DNA of 64,000 nucleotides from Aristolochia californica (lineage: Eukaryota > Streptophyta > Magnoliopsida > Piperales > Aristolochiaceae): positions 11,166,748 through 11,230,747 of the forward strand of contig JARWKL010000006.1 of the NCBI GenBank assembly GCA_029961685.1, given 5' to 3'. Under the pieces are notes generated by a model. The model had not been told where the DNA came from. It did not search any database and saw only the letters and a program-made list of their open reading frames with translations. Below are positions 37,705-49,623 of this stretch, piece by piece (position 1 is the first letter of the stretch; every line of letters starts with the position of its first letter). Made by a program: the position numbers and the translations under genes.

Positions 37705-38240
37705 TCAAAAATATATTTCATCATCAAAATAGTCCATGTCTAAAGATGTTATGAAAGACTCAAAAGATTCAAGAGTGGATTCGTCATCAAGCATAACAGT
37801 TTCTATCTTAAATGCAGGACTCAGATCATTAGACTCAAGTGGGTGGTGCCCGGCATTAAATACATTCAATGAGACCTTAAAATTACCAAAAGACAACTCC
37901 AACTCACCACTTTTACAATGAATGATAGCATTAGATGTGGCTAAGAAGGGACGTCCTAGGATGACAGGAATTTGGTTGGTCACATTGACTACTGGTTCTA
38001 TATCAAGAACAATGAAATCAACCGGGAACAGAAATTTGTCCACTTTTATCAAAACATCTTCAACTATTCCTCGTGGTATCTTGACAGAGCGGTCAGCTAG
38101 TTGAAGTGTGATGGGAGTAGGCTTCAATTCCCCCAAACCTAATTGCTGGTACACAAAGAAAGGAAGCAAATTCACACTTGCCCCTAAGTCAAGAAGAGCT
38201 CTCTGGATGGTATGTTCACCAATTACACATGAAATTGTGG
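37705..38240 (-). pseudogene. Aspartic protease of Athila-like element
   Basis: Cleaves the element polyprotein. The active-site motif LLDLGASVNLLP reads at about 38163-38198 on the minus strand, followed by YQQLGLGELKPTPITLQLADRS-type sequence, the flap region and the second conserved motif ILGRPFLATSNAIIHCKSGEL, as in Athila proteases. The catalytic Asp is kept. The frame ends with a stop at 37705; the following region continues towards RT. Asp-Leu-Gly in place of Asp-Ser-Gly is seen in this lineage, so I do not count it as damage. Confidence 0.87.
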
Positions 38241-38479
38241 GACATTCAGGATCTTTAACTTTAGGAGGAGTGTTGTTCTTCAGAATTGAGCTTACATTCT
38301 CAGTAAGAAAGACCTTTTTGTTAACATGTTGTTTTCTCTTCTGTGTACAAAGGTCTTTAAAAAATCAGGCATAGGCAGGGACTTGCCTAATAGCAACAAG
38401 AAGTGGAATGTTAATGTGAACCTTACTAAACAGTTCCAACGTTTCATGCATGCTATCTCCTTTCCTAGGTGGGCCCGAT

Positions 38480-39950
38480 CACCTCTGTGGATAAGGAGCT
38501 AGTGGGACTTGGTTAGGGATCTGCTTGGCTGTTGGTGGAGAACTTGGAGGTTCTTCTCTCAATGATGTGTCCCCATTGTCATCCTTTGACTCCTTAGACT
38601 TAGTGGTCCCTACCCCATTGTTCAACTCACGACCACTCCTAAGGGTGGTTATGGCTTTGGCTTGCTCGTGGTGGGGTTTGGAACTCAACTCACTCTCATG
38701 TGTGCTTTTGGGGTTAGGAATGGTTTGACTAGGGAGTCTATTTTGTGCTTGTTCACTCATGTGGCTGGCCAACTGACTCACTTGCATTTCAAGTTTAGCA
38801 ATGGAGGACTGAGTATTCTGCATGAATAATTGAAGTGTATCCTCAAGTGAAGATTTTTGTGGAATCAATGGCTGTTGGGTGAAGTGTGGGTGCGGAGCTT
38901 AGGGTTGAGTAAACCCTGGAGAACCCCCAACCTGTGGGCCCTTGGACCATGAGAAATTTGGGTGCCTAGCTCAACCTGGATTATATGTTTCAGAAAAAGG
39001 ATCGTTCCAGTTTGGTCTATGAAAATTCTGGACTACATTCAAGTCCTCAATTCTCCGGGTAGGATGAACTAGATGGACACATTTGTGTGGGATGAGATGA
39101 ACCAGAGCATATGGCATAGATAGTAGATGGGTTAGGCGCAGGTGAACTCTTTGACACCATAAGGGCATCAATTTTTCTAGTCAACCCCTCAATCTTGGCC
39201 ATGAACATGGGTGTTTCACTAACCTCGTAGAGACCCCTTCTTTTGGCTTCGTGGGATCTCCTATCAACATTAAATGACGAACCCCATTGCTGAGATTGAT
39301 CACTCAACGTTTCAAAGAAGTCCCACGCCTCACTAGCACTCTTACCCATCAAACTCCCACTACTCGTTGCATCTACCATAGATCTAACCTGGGGTGTAAG
39401 ACCTTGATAAAAGTATTGCATTAAATGCCATTTCTCAAACCCATGATGTGGACACCTACGGATCAACTCCTTCCATTTCTCCCAAGCCTCATAAAAGTGT
39501 TCACCCTCCTGCTGCATAAAGTTGGAGATTTCTCTTCTGAGGGCTGTAGTTCTCTGAATGGGAAAGTACTTGGACAAAAATTTCGTGACTAATGTGTCCC
39601 ATGAAGTAATGCTGCCCACATCTAAGGAATTAAGCCAAGACTTGGCCTTATCCTTAAGTGAAAATGGAAAAAGTCTTAACCGGATAGAGTCATCTTAGAA
39701 ATTCTGGAATTTGAAAGTTGCACAAATATCTAAGAATTCCTTGATGTGGTAATATGGGTCCTTCTGCTCCAACCCATAGAATGTAGGGAGGAGTTGAACC
39801 ACACCTCGTTTCAACTCATAACTGGCGCCAATAGTGGGTGGCAATATAATGCAAGAAGGTGATGTGAAGTGGGATGGAATAGAATAATCCCTCAGGGCTC
39901 TATGGTCACCTGCTGCAGGTAACTGTAATGGTTCACCCTAATTGGCCATG
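38480..39950 (-). pseudogene. Gag of Athila-like element
   Basis: Starts at the ATG at 39950. The fourth codon is TAG (39939-39941), a further stop lies near 39695, and the frame shifts around 39060. Seen in order: the N-terminal HFTSPSCIILPPTIGA-type region, the capsid core with KFLSKYFP, REISNFMQQEGE, WKELIRRCPHHGF, FYQGLTPQVRSMVDA and SASEAWDFFETL (39047-39619), then a zinc-knuckle relic in which the first Cys position is Tyr (codon 39116-39118) while C-x4-H-x4-C is kept. Downstream are a Q-rich segment with a coiled-coil-like SIAKLEMQVSQLASHM and a charged, proline-rich tail near 38480. It would form the particle shell; it is not translatable as a whole. Confidence 0.88.
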
Positions 39951-40297
39951 GTAGCTCCTAACTTGACTTCGGGTGTTTTCCTACAAATCTGTTCTACCTC
40001 TACAACAAAGGGGGCTAATGGTCCACCTAGGGAGCGGAGCCTGTGCATAAAAACACAAAAAGAAACAAAACGAACTATCAAATTAAGCTAACAAACTCAC
40101 TACTGAAAATACGAACTAACTAGAAGAAATAAAAATAATTCCATACAAAATCACCAAGCTAAAATTATGAAAGCAAAAAAAATAATAAAAATAATAAAAA
40201 ATAAAAAAATAAAAAAAAATCTAACCTAAGACCATGGAGAACAAAGAAATACACTTAATACGTGCCTCCTCGGCAATGGCGCCAAAAACTTGCTTCC
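39951..40297 (-). other. Leader of Athila-like element with A-rich tract and original primer site
   Basis: Between Gag start and the captured tRNA. 40170-40220 is a nearly pure A/T stretch. At 40271-40284 lies what looks like the original tRNA-Asp primer site: on the minus strand TGGCGCCATTGCCG, one base from the plant tRNA-Asp complement, preceded by AAGTTTT as in the second copy next to the LTR. Confidence 0.7.
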
Positions 40298-40360
40298 TAG
40301 TGGTAAGTATTCCCGCCTGTCATGCGGGTGACCCGGGTTCAATCCCCGGCAACGGCGCCA
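40298..40360 (+). tRNA. Partial tRNA-Asp(GTC) copy captured in retrotransposon leader (not a functional gene)
   Basis: Sixty-three bases read as plant tRNA-Asp from the D loop to the 3' CCA: TAGTGGTAAGTATTC, anticodon arm CCCGC-CTGTCAT-GCGGG with anticodon GTC in a 7-base loop, variable GTGA, T arm CCGGG-TTCAATC-CCCGG, acceptor 3' strand and CCA. The first ~12 bases, which would form the 5' acceptor strand and part of the D stem, are replaced by unrelated sequence, so it cannot fold completely. Eukaryotic tRNA genes do not encode CCA, so an RNA origin fits. It adjoins the LTR by the short AAAACT/TGATG junction, and its end serves as primer-binding site for the element. Confidence 0.85.
40346..40360 (-). 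other. Primer-binding site, tRNA-Asp
   Basis: On the minus strand TGGCGCCGTTGCCGG is fully complementary to the 3' end of plant tRNA-Asp, as usual for Athila-type elements, a few bases from the LTR end at 40367. It is part of the captured tRNA copy; an older version lies at 40271-40284. Confidence 0.85.
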
Positions 40361-40366
40361 AAAACT

Positions 40367-41735
40367 TGATGTAAAATTTAGTTACATCGGCTTTTATACC
40401 TCACAAGCGTACAAATCATTCATGTAATTTAGCGAGAAGCGAGGGTCATATCCACAGGGAGGACTGAATTTTGTGTATTCTTCAGTCAACTAGCCTAACC
40501 AAATATGATGAATTAATCTGAACTAAACACTAATTATATCCTAAATTATCAAGCAATCATCTGGTCAACTACTTGCACAACAGGAAACGTCAACTCTAGA
40601 TTTTATGATGATTCATGCCCCTCTCGAGCGCCACGTAACCACGGATTCGATTTCTCAATCCTTGCGTCTAGCCCCTCTCGGGCGCATAGAGTGAAAAACA
40701 GAAATCGGATTAAAATACCAAAATCCAACCTAAATTATAATTCTACCCTAACTAGCTAATTTAATCAAATATCCGGAAAAAAAATTCAATAAACATTAAT
40801 TATCAAATCACATTTAATAAACATTCAAAACCTAAGTTCAAACTATATAAAAAATTAAATTCCAAAATGATGAATTACTCCCCTTCTCCTTCCTCTCGCT
40901 CGTGCAGTAGACTCGTTCTCACGGGTGCTGCAATTTATCGAAATTGATGGCTTCGGGTAGCAAGAGTGAGTGGCCGGAGGTACAGACGACATCTGCGACG
41001 AAGGATAGAAGTTGACGGACGGAGGTGACGTCCGGCGAAGAACGAAACAGTGCTAAAGTCCTCTAACCAGCTCTCTCGAGTCTCGGTCAGAGTGGGAATA
41101 GCCCCGGGAATGGTCAGAAATACGTAATCGACGCCAGAGGATGGTCGGAATGCGGAATTGGCACCGGAGAAGCCCTCTCGGATCACCTCTCGGCCTAGCG
41201 AGCAGAAACTGGCACTATCGAACTCACCACGATGGAGACTCTCTCGAGCTCTCCTTGGGTGTGTTCTCAGTTGCCGGACGGCGGTGGACGACAGTGGCAC
41301 GGCAAACGACGGTGGAAAACTCCTCTCGGGTCTTCCCCTGTTTCGGTCCAAGGTCCTCTTTTTTGGTTGATGCTCCTCCCTTCTGTCGACGCTCCCCTTT
41401 TCCCTTTAATACGATTTTCTTTGTTTTAAAACGATTTGCCCTAAAAATCACCTTCATTTCATTAAGGGCATTTTGGTAAATATCTCCTTCTCCACCAAAA
41501 TTCTCCTGAAATTCCATAATTGAATCCATAAAAAGCATTTCAAGAATAAATAAACCCTAAAAGCAATGAAATATAATTCAGGAGAGAAAAATAAGCAATA
41601 TAGATAGTGATTAATGCCAAATTCAATAAATGCACGTTTCATTTGAAAACTGATAAATAACCACCTATAACACAATTATAAAGGTTATTCTATTATAATT
41701 AACCTAGTTCTCATGTCAAAATATGGCATCTATCA
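40367..41735 (-). repeat. 5' LTR of Athila-like element (1,369 bp)
   Basis: Aligns end to end with 31487-32868; small indels (an A run near 40780) explain the 13-bp length difference. It carries the element promoter by position. A TATAAAAG motif reads on the minus strand only about 30 bp before the LTR end, in an odd place for a promoter, so I do not call it. Confidence 0.92.
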
Positions 41736-41774
41736 GTAGGCGATTGGTAAGAAAGCATGTTGTAAGGACAAGGT
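41736..41774 (-). pseudogene. Copia integrase fragment right of the Athila insertion
   Basis: 41736-41740 is the right GTAGG duplication. The next ~30 bp read HLVLTTCFLTNRL on the minus strand, the integrase stretch immediately before PSTVLENKSPYSKL at the left side of the insertion. It ends in satellite sequence at about 41772-41775. Confidence 0.85.
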
Positions 41775-44700
41775 GGGAAAATGGGGAGGCAGGGGATTTT
41801 TAACTGAGTGTTGATTCCCAATCCATAAGTCATTTCTTAAAAAACTATAGCCCGTTACACATTATTGGCCGATAAATTACTTTACAATCATCTATGATTG
41901 TTAGGTCAGATTTTTTTACAAGGGGGGCTTCTTTGCCTCGGGTAAATACCCTACCCCACGTTCACTTGAGAATTTAATGATGTTTGGATCCCATAAGCTA
42001 TTTGCATCTTTAACATGTTTCAAGAATGCATATTCATATTTAAAACATGTGTAGGATCAATTAGAAATGTCTTTCTTATAAAATTCCAAACTATTAGGGT
42101 TGAACTAGTGGAATTTCCCTAACTTGGATATCAAAACTTTTTTGTTCATTTGTGGTGTGTGAATAAAATTTTACTACGTACATTTTTTTTTGTTATAAAT
42201 ATTTTGCATAATTAAACTCTAAAATTTTCATTTTTTTGTGATCTATTTGCCTTTTTATCTCTTTGTTTACGAGATAAAGTGAAAAGGTAAAACTCAAGTT
42301 TTGATTTAAGAAAGGTATATATCTAAAATGGAAATGCACAAATGTAGAGAGAGAAAATTCCAAAAAGTACCAATAATTTTTAGGGATTGCAAACTCTTTC
42401 TAGTTTTTATATATTAGGTTTCGCCATCGTCGGGAATAGGGGGAGGCGGGGGATTTTAAACTGAGTGTTTACTCAAAATCCATATGACATTTCCTTTACT
42501 TACATTTGTTGTTGTGTTAATTTTTTAGCAAACTTAAACGCTAAAATTATCATTTTGTTGTGCTCTATTTGCCTTTTAATCTCTTTGTTTACGAAATAAA
42601 GGGAAAAGTGAAAACTCAAGTTTTCAGTTAAGAAAAAAGTATACATCTAAAATGGAAATGCACAAATGTAGAAAGAAATAATTCCAAAAAGTGTCCATAA
42701 TTTTTAGGAATTTCAAACTCTTTCTTGTTTTTATATATTAGGTCTCGTAATCGTCGGGAAAAGGGGGAGGCAGGGGATTTTTAACTAGAGTGTTGACTCC
42801 CAATCCATAAGTCATTTCTTACAAAAATATAGCCCGTTCCACATGATTGACCGATAAATCACTTAACAATCATTTATGATTGTTAGGTCAGCTTTTTTGT
42901 TAATGGGCAAAATAATGGCTTATTTCACCTTGGTAAATATCCCACCGCACGTTCACTTCAGAATTTGATGATGTTTGGATCCCATAGGTCATTTGCGTCG
43001 TTAACATGTTTCAAGCATGCATATCCATATTTAAAACATGTGTAGGGTCAATTAGAAATCTCTTTCTTATAAATTTCCAAGCTATTAGGGTTGAACTAGT
43101 GGAATTTCCCACACTTGGATATCAAAACTTTTGTGTTCATTTGTGGTGTGTGAATAAATTTTCTATACACACATTTGTTGTTGTTTTAAATTTTTTTGCA
43201 TATATTAACTCTGAAATTTTTATTTTGTTGTGATCTATTTGCCTTTTTATCTCTTAGTTTACAAGATAATGGGAAAAGTGAAAACTCAAGTTTCGACTTA
43301 AAAAAAAATTATACATCTAAAATGGAAATGCACAAATGTAGAGAGAGATAATTCCAAAATGTGTCCGTAATTTTTAGGAATTGCAAACTCTTTCTAGTTT
43401 TTATATATTAGGTTTTGCAATCGTGGGGAAAAGGGGGAGACATGGGACTTTTAACTGAGGGTTGACTCCCAATCCATAAGTTATTTCCTACAAAAATATA
43501 GCCTGTTACGCATGGTTGACCGATAAATCACTTTACAATCATCTATGATTGTTAGGTCTATTTTTTTGTAAATGGGTAAAATAATGGCTTATTTGACTTA
43601 GGTAAATATCCCACCGCACATTCACTTGAGTATTTAATGAGGTTTGAATCCCCTAGTTCATTTGCATCTTTAACATTTTCCAAGCATGCATATCCATATT
43701 TAAAACATGGGTAGGATATATTAGAAATCTCTTTCTTATAAAATTCCAAGCTTTTAGGGTTGAACTAGCGGAATTTCCCAAACTTGGATATCAAAATTTT
43801 TGTGTTCATTGGTGGTGTGTGAATAAATTTTATTTACTTACATTTGTTGCTGTTTTGAATTTTTTGCATACATAAACTCTAACATTTTCATTTTGTTGTG
43901 ATCTATTTGCCTTTTTATCTCAATGTTTACGAGACAAATGGAAAAGTGAAAACTCGAGTTTGGTTTAAGGAAAAAGTATACATCTAAAATGGTAATTCAC
44001 ATATGTAGAGAGAGATAATTCGAAAAAGTGTCGGTATATTTTAGGGATTTCAAACTCTTTCTAGTTTTTATATATTAGGTTTCACAATCGTCGGGAAAAG
44101 GGGGAGGCGGGAGATTTTTAACTGTGTGCTGACTCCAAATGCATACGTCATTTCTTACAAAAATATAGCCCGTTACGCATGATTGACCAATAAATCACTT
44201 TGCTATCATCTATGATTGTTAGGCCAGCTTTTTTATAAATGGGAAAATGGCTTGTTTGACTCGGGTAAAAATCCCTCTACAGGTTCACTTCAAAGTTTAA
44301 AGTGGTTTGGATCCCATAGTTCATTCGTATCTTTAAAATGTTTCAACCATGCATATACATATTTAAAACTTATGTAGGATCAATTAGAAATATCTTTCTT
44401 ATAAAATTCCAAGCTAATGGGGTTTAACTAATGGAATTTCCCATACTTGGATATCCTAACTTTTGTTTTCATTTTTGGTGTGTGAATAAATTTTCCTTAC
44501 TTCCATTTGTTGTTGTTTTAAATTTTTATGAAGACATAAACTCTAAAAATTTCATTTTGTTGTGATCTATTTGCCTTTTTATATCTTTGATTACAAGGGA
44601 AAAGTGAAAACTCAACTTTTGAATTAAGAAATAAGTATTCATCTAAAATGTAAATGAACAAATGTAGAGAGAAATAATTCCAAAAGGTGTCCGTATTTTT

Positions 44701-47700
44701 TAGGGATTGAAAACTCTTTCTAGTTTTCATATATTAGGTTTCGTAATTGTCAAGAAGAGGGGGAGGCGGAAGATTTTTAACTAAGTGTTGACTCCCAATC
44801 TATAAGTCATTTCTTAAAAAAATATCCCATAGGTTATTTACATCTTTAACATGTTTCAAGCATGCACATCCATATTTAAAACATGTGTAGGATCAATTAC
44901 AAATCTCTTTCTTATAAAATTCTGAGCTATTAGGATTGAACTCGTGGAATTTCCCAAACTGGGATATAAAAAAATTTGTGTTCATTTGTGGTGTGTGAAT
45001 AAATTTTATTTACTTACATTTGTTGTCGTTTTAAATTTTTTTGCAGACATAAACTCTAAATTTTTTATTTTGTTGTGATCTATTTGCCTTTTTATCTCTT
45101 TGTTTATGAGATAAACGGAAAAGAGAAAACTCAAGTTTTGATTTATGAACAAATTATACATCTAAAATTGAAATGGACAAATTTAGAGAGAAATAATTCC
45201 AAAAAGGGTCCATAATTTTATTGGCTTACAAACTCTTTCTTGTTTTTATATATTAGGTTTCACAATCGTTGGCAAAAGGGGGGTGGGGGACTTTTAACTA
45301 AGTGTTGACTCCGATCGATAACTCATTTCTTAAAAAACTATAGCCTATTACACATGATTGGCCGATAAATCACATTACAATCATCTACGATTGTTAGGTC
45401 AGTTTTTTGTAAATGGGCGAAATAATGGCGTGTTTGACTCGGGTAAATATCCCACTAGACATTCACATGAGAATTTATTGAGGTTTGGATCTCTAAGGCC
45501 ATTTGCATGTTTAACATGTTTCATGCATGCATATCCATATTTAAAACATGTGTAGGATCAATTAGAAATGTCTTTCTTATAAAATTCCAAGTTATTAGGG
45601 TTGAGCTAGTGGAATTTCCCAAACTTGGATATCAAAACTTTTGTGTTCATTTGTGGTGTGTGTATAAATTTCTATACTTACATTTGATGTTGTTTTACAT
45701 TTTTAGCGTACTTAAACTCTAAATTTTTCATTTTTTGTGATCTATTTGCCTTTTTATCCTTTTTTCTTGGCAGATAAAGTGAAAACTCAAGTTTTGATTT
45801 AAGAAAAAAGTACACATATTAAAAGAAAATGCACAAATGTAGAGAGTGATAATTTCAAAAAGTGCCCATAATTATATATTAGGTTTCGCCATCGTGGGGA
45901 AAAGGGGGAGGTGGGGGATTTTTAATTGAGTGTTTACTCAAAATCCATAAGTCATTTCCTAAAAAACTATAGCCCGTTACGCATGATTGACCGATAAATC
46001 ACTTTACAATCATCTATGATTGTTAGGTCAGTTTTTTTGTAAATGGGCAAAATAATGGCTTGTTTGACTCGCTTAATTATCCCACACCCCGTTCACATGA
46101 GAATTTAAAGAAGTTTGGATCCCCTAGGCCATTTGCATGTTTAACATGTTCGAGCATGCAAATCCATATTTAAAACATGTGTTGGATCAATTAGAAATCT
46201 CTCTCTTATAAAATTTCAAGCTATTAGGGTTGAACTAGTCGAATTTCCAAAACTTGGATATCAAAACATTTGTGTTCATTTTTGGTGTGTTAATAAATTT
46301 TATTTTCTCACATTTTTTGTTGTTTTAAATTTTTTGCATGCATAAACTCTTAAATTTTCATTTTGTTGTGATCTATTTGCCTTTTTATCTCTATGTTTAC
46401 GAGATAAATGGAAAAGTGAAAACTCAAAAGTGTACATCTAAAATGGAAATGCTCAAATGTTGAGAGAGATAATTCCAAAAAGTGTTTGTAATGTTTTGGC
46501 ATTGCAAACTCTTTCTAGTTTTATATATTAGGTTTCACAATCGTCGGGAAAAGGGCGAGGCAGGGGATTTTAACTAGGTGTTGACTCCCAATCCATTAGT
46601 CATTTCTTACAATAATATAGCCCATTACCCATGATTGACCGAAAAATAACTTTACAATCATCTACGATTGTTAGGTCATCTTTTATATAAATGGGCAAAT
46701 TAATGGCTTGTTTGACTTGGGTAAATATCCCACCGCACGTTCACTTCAAAATTTAAAGTGGTTTGGATCCCATAGGTCATTTTCATATTTCAATGTTTCA
46801 AGCATATATATCCATATTTAAAACTTGTGTAGGATCAATTAGAAATGGCTTTCTTATAAAATTCCAAGCTCTTGGGGTTGAACTAGTGGAATTTCCCAAA
46901 CTTGGATATCCAAACTTTTGTGATAATTTTTGGTGTGTGAATAAATTTTCCTTGCTTACATTTGTTGTTGTTTTAATTTTATTTACAGACATAAACTCTA
47001 AAATTTTCTTTTTGTTGTGATCTATTTTCCCTTTTATATCTTTGTTTACGAGATAAAGAGAAAAGTGAAAACTCAAGTTTTGATTTAAGAAAAAAGTATT
47101 CATCTAAAACGAAAACACACAAATGTAGAGAAAAATAATTGCAAAAAATTTTCGTAATCTTTAGGGATTGCAAACTCTTTCTAGTTTAGGTTTCGTAATC
47201 GTCAAAAAAAGGGGGAGGCAGAAGATTTTTAACTAAGTGTTGATCCCAATCCATAAGTCATTTCTTACAAAAATATGGTCCATTATCTATGATTGACCGA
47301 TAAATCACTTTCCAATCATCTCTGATTGTTAGGTCAGCCTTTTTGTAAATGGGCAAAATAATGGCTTGTTTGACTCGGGTAAATATCCCACCGCACATTC
47401 ACTTTAATGAGGTTTGGATCCCATAGGTCATTTGCGTCTTTAACAAGTTTCAAACAAGGATATTCATATTTAAAACATGTGTAGGGTCACTTAGACATCT
47501 CTTTCTTATAAAATTCCAAGCTATTGGGGTTGAACTAGTGGAATTTTCCAAACTTGGATATCAAAACTTTTGTGTTCAATTGTGGTGTGTGAATAAATTT
47601 TCTTCATTTACATTTGTTGTTGTTTTAAATTTTTTGGCATATATAAACTCTAAAATTTTCATTTTTGTGGTCTATTTGCCTTTTTATCTCTTTGTTAACG

Positions 47701-48129
47701 AGATAAAGGGAAAAGTGAAAAGTCAAGTTTTTATTTAATAAAAAGTATACATCTAAAGTGGAAATGCACAAATGTAGAGAGAGATAATTTCAAAAAGTCT
47801 CCGTAATTTTTATGGATTGCGAACTCTTTCTTTTTTTTATATATTACTTTTGCAATCGTCGAGAAATGGGGGTGGCGGGGTATTTTTAAATGAGTGTCGA
47901 CTCCCAATCTGTACGTCATTTCTTACAAAAATTTAGCCTATTACGCATGATTGACCGATAAATCACTTTACAATCATCTATGATTGTTAGGTCAGTTTTT
48001 TTGTAAATTGGAAAAATAATGGCTCTTTTGACTTGAGTAAATATCCCACCACACATTCACATGAGAATTTAATGATGTTTGGATCCCATTGGTCATTTAC
48101 ATCTTTAACATGTTTAAAGCATGAATATC
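41775..48129 (+). repeat. ~660-bp satellite array, block 4 (about 10 units)
   Basis: Landmarks at 42016, 43006, 43676, 44337, 44858, 45516, 46148, 46790, 47450 and 48110. The first interval is 990 bp because a unit was cut at about 42490 (CATTTCC joined to CTTTACTTACA). Another short unit is at about 44818, where AAAAAAATATCCC joins two distant phases. Type A (43670), B (44285 and 46743) and C (47398) units recur here. The block ends at the solo LTR. No gene seen. Confidence 0.93.
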
Positions 48130-49623
48130 TGATAGATGCCATATTCTGACATGAGAAATAGGTTAATTATAATAGAATAACCCTTATAATTGTGCTATAG
48201 GTGGTTATTTATCGGTTTTCAAATGAAATGTGCAATTATTGAATTTGGCATTAATCACTGTCTATATTGTATATTTTTCTCTCCTGAATTATATTTCATT
48301 GCTTTTAGGGTTTATTTCTTCCTGAAATGCTTTTTATGGATTCAATTATGGAATTTTAGGAGAATTTTGGTGGAGAAGGAGATATTTACCAAAATGCCCT
48401 TAGTGAAAGGGAGGTGATTTTTAGGGCAAATCGTATTGAAAAGGGGGAAACGGTCGACCGAAAACCAGTGGGGACCGTCGACCGAAACAGGGGAGGCCCG
48501 AGAGGATTTCCAATTGTCGTTCACCTTGCCACCGTCGTCCACCGCCGTTCGGCAACCGAGAACTGACCCGAGGAGAGCTCGAGAGAGTCTCCGTCCCGAC
48601 GAGTTCGACATTGCCAGTTTCTGCTCTCCAGGCGGAGAGGTGACCTGAGAGGGCTCCTCCGGTGCCGATTCCGCATTCCGACCATCCTCCAGTGTCAATT
48701 ACCTCTTTCCGACCGTTTTCGGAGCTATTCCGACTCCGACCGAGACTCGAGAGAGCCGGTTAGAGGACTTCAGCTCTGTTCCATTCTTCGCCGATCGTCA
48801 CCTCCATCCGTGGGTTTCTATCCTTCTTCGTCGGCGTCGTCTCTACCTCCGGGGACTCGCTCTTGCAACCTGAAGCCATCAATTTCTGGAAATTGCAGTC
48901 ATGAGAACGATCCTTTGCTGCCCCGAGCGAGAGGAAGGAGAAGGGGAGTAATTCTAAATTTTTGCAATTTAATTTTTCTATAGTTTGAACTTAGGTTTTT
49001 GAATGTTTATTAAATTTGATTTGAGAATTAATGTTCATCGACTATTTGTTTTCCGGATATTTGATTAAATTAGCTAGTTAGGGTAAGATTGTAATTTAGG
49101 TTAGATTTTGGTATTTTAATCCGATTTTTATCTTTCACTCTATGCGCCCGAGAGGGGCTAGACGCAAGGGTTGAAAATTTGGATTCATGATTACGTGGCG
49201 CTCGACAGAGGCACGAATCACGATAAAATCCAGAGCTGATAATTTTAGCATCATCACAATAGGAAATTGATTCTATTGTAATCTGATCTCTCTCATTAAC
49301 TCTAGGCGCCCGAGAGGGGCTTGACGCAAGGATTGAGAATCCGGATTCGTGGTTACGTGGCGCTCGAGAGAGGCACAAATCACGATAAAATCTAGAGGTG
49401 ACGTTTCCTGTTGTGCAACTAGTTAATTAGATTATTTCTTGATAATTTAGGATATAATTAGTGTTTAGTTCAGATTAATTCATCATATTTGGTTAGGCTA
49501 GTTGACTAAGAATACACAAAATTCAGTCCTCCCTGTGGATATGACCCTCGCTTCCCACTAGATTACATGAACGATTCGTACGCTTGCGAGGTATAAAAGC
49601 CGATGTAACTAAATTGCACATCA
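48130..49623 (+). repeat. Solo LTR of the Athila-like family
   Basis: Starts TGATAGATGCCATATT and ends GCACATCA; it is the reverse complement of the LTRs at 31487 and 40367, with more divergence. No internal sequence adjoins it and both sides are satellite, so the element was removed by LTR-LTR recombination or lost otherwise. Flanks ATATC (48125-48129) and AGTTC (49624-49628) share three of five bases, a possible decayed target duplication. It is ~120 bp longer than the paired LTRs because of an internal duplication at about 49138-49400. Confidence 0.9.
49138..49400 (+). repeat. Internal 162-bp tandem duplication in solo LTR
   Basis: CGCCCGAGAGGGGCT and the following ~90 bp, up to ACGATAAAATC, occur at 49145 and again at 49307, 162 bp apart. 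The paired LTRs have this segment once. The copies differ at many bases, so the duplication is old or belongs to a different subfamily. Confidence 0.85.

Larger units (their letters stand above)
31487..41735 (-). mobile_element. Athila-like Ty3/gypsy retrotransposon, nested in copia
   Basis: A 10,249-bp minus-strand element with two ~1.38-kb LTRs, perfect GTAGG duplication, a tRNA-Asp primer site, gag, protease, RT-RNase H and integrase in gypsy order, and about 1.8 kb of non-coding sequence between integrase and 3' LTR. The integrase-last order, long LTRs, tRNA-Asp primer and protein wording ([29 protein letters not shown]) fit the Athila lineage, whose members are frequent in plant pericentromeres. 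All frames are broken. The 5' leader contains captured tRNA sequence. Confidence 0.93.
28730..41774 (-). mobile_element. 5'-truncated Ty1/copia element, interrupted by an Athila element
   Basis: Minus-strand copia element: 3' LTR (28730-29370), purine tract, pol remnant (29378-31486), then, beyond the nested element, 41741 to about 41774, which continues the integrase frame. The 5' LTR, Gag and protease are missing: at about 41772-41775 copia sequence passes directly into satellite. About 110 bp of the satellite unit that should lie between the two flanks is also missing, so one deletion probably removed the element's 5' part together with satellite. No target duplication can be checked. Confidence 0.87.

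Noticed and set aside
40286..40360. Functional tRNA-Asp gene
   Set aside because: The 5' acceptor strand and part of the D stem are missing, CCA is encoded, and it lies at the primer site of a retrotransposon. It is a captured copy.
40370..40400. TATAAAAG near the inner end of the Athila LTR as promoter
   Set aside because: It reads on the correct strand but is about 30 bp from the LTR end, so a start downstream would lose the R region. More likely chance.
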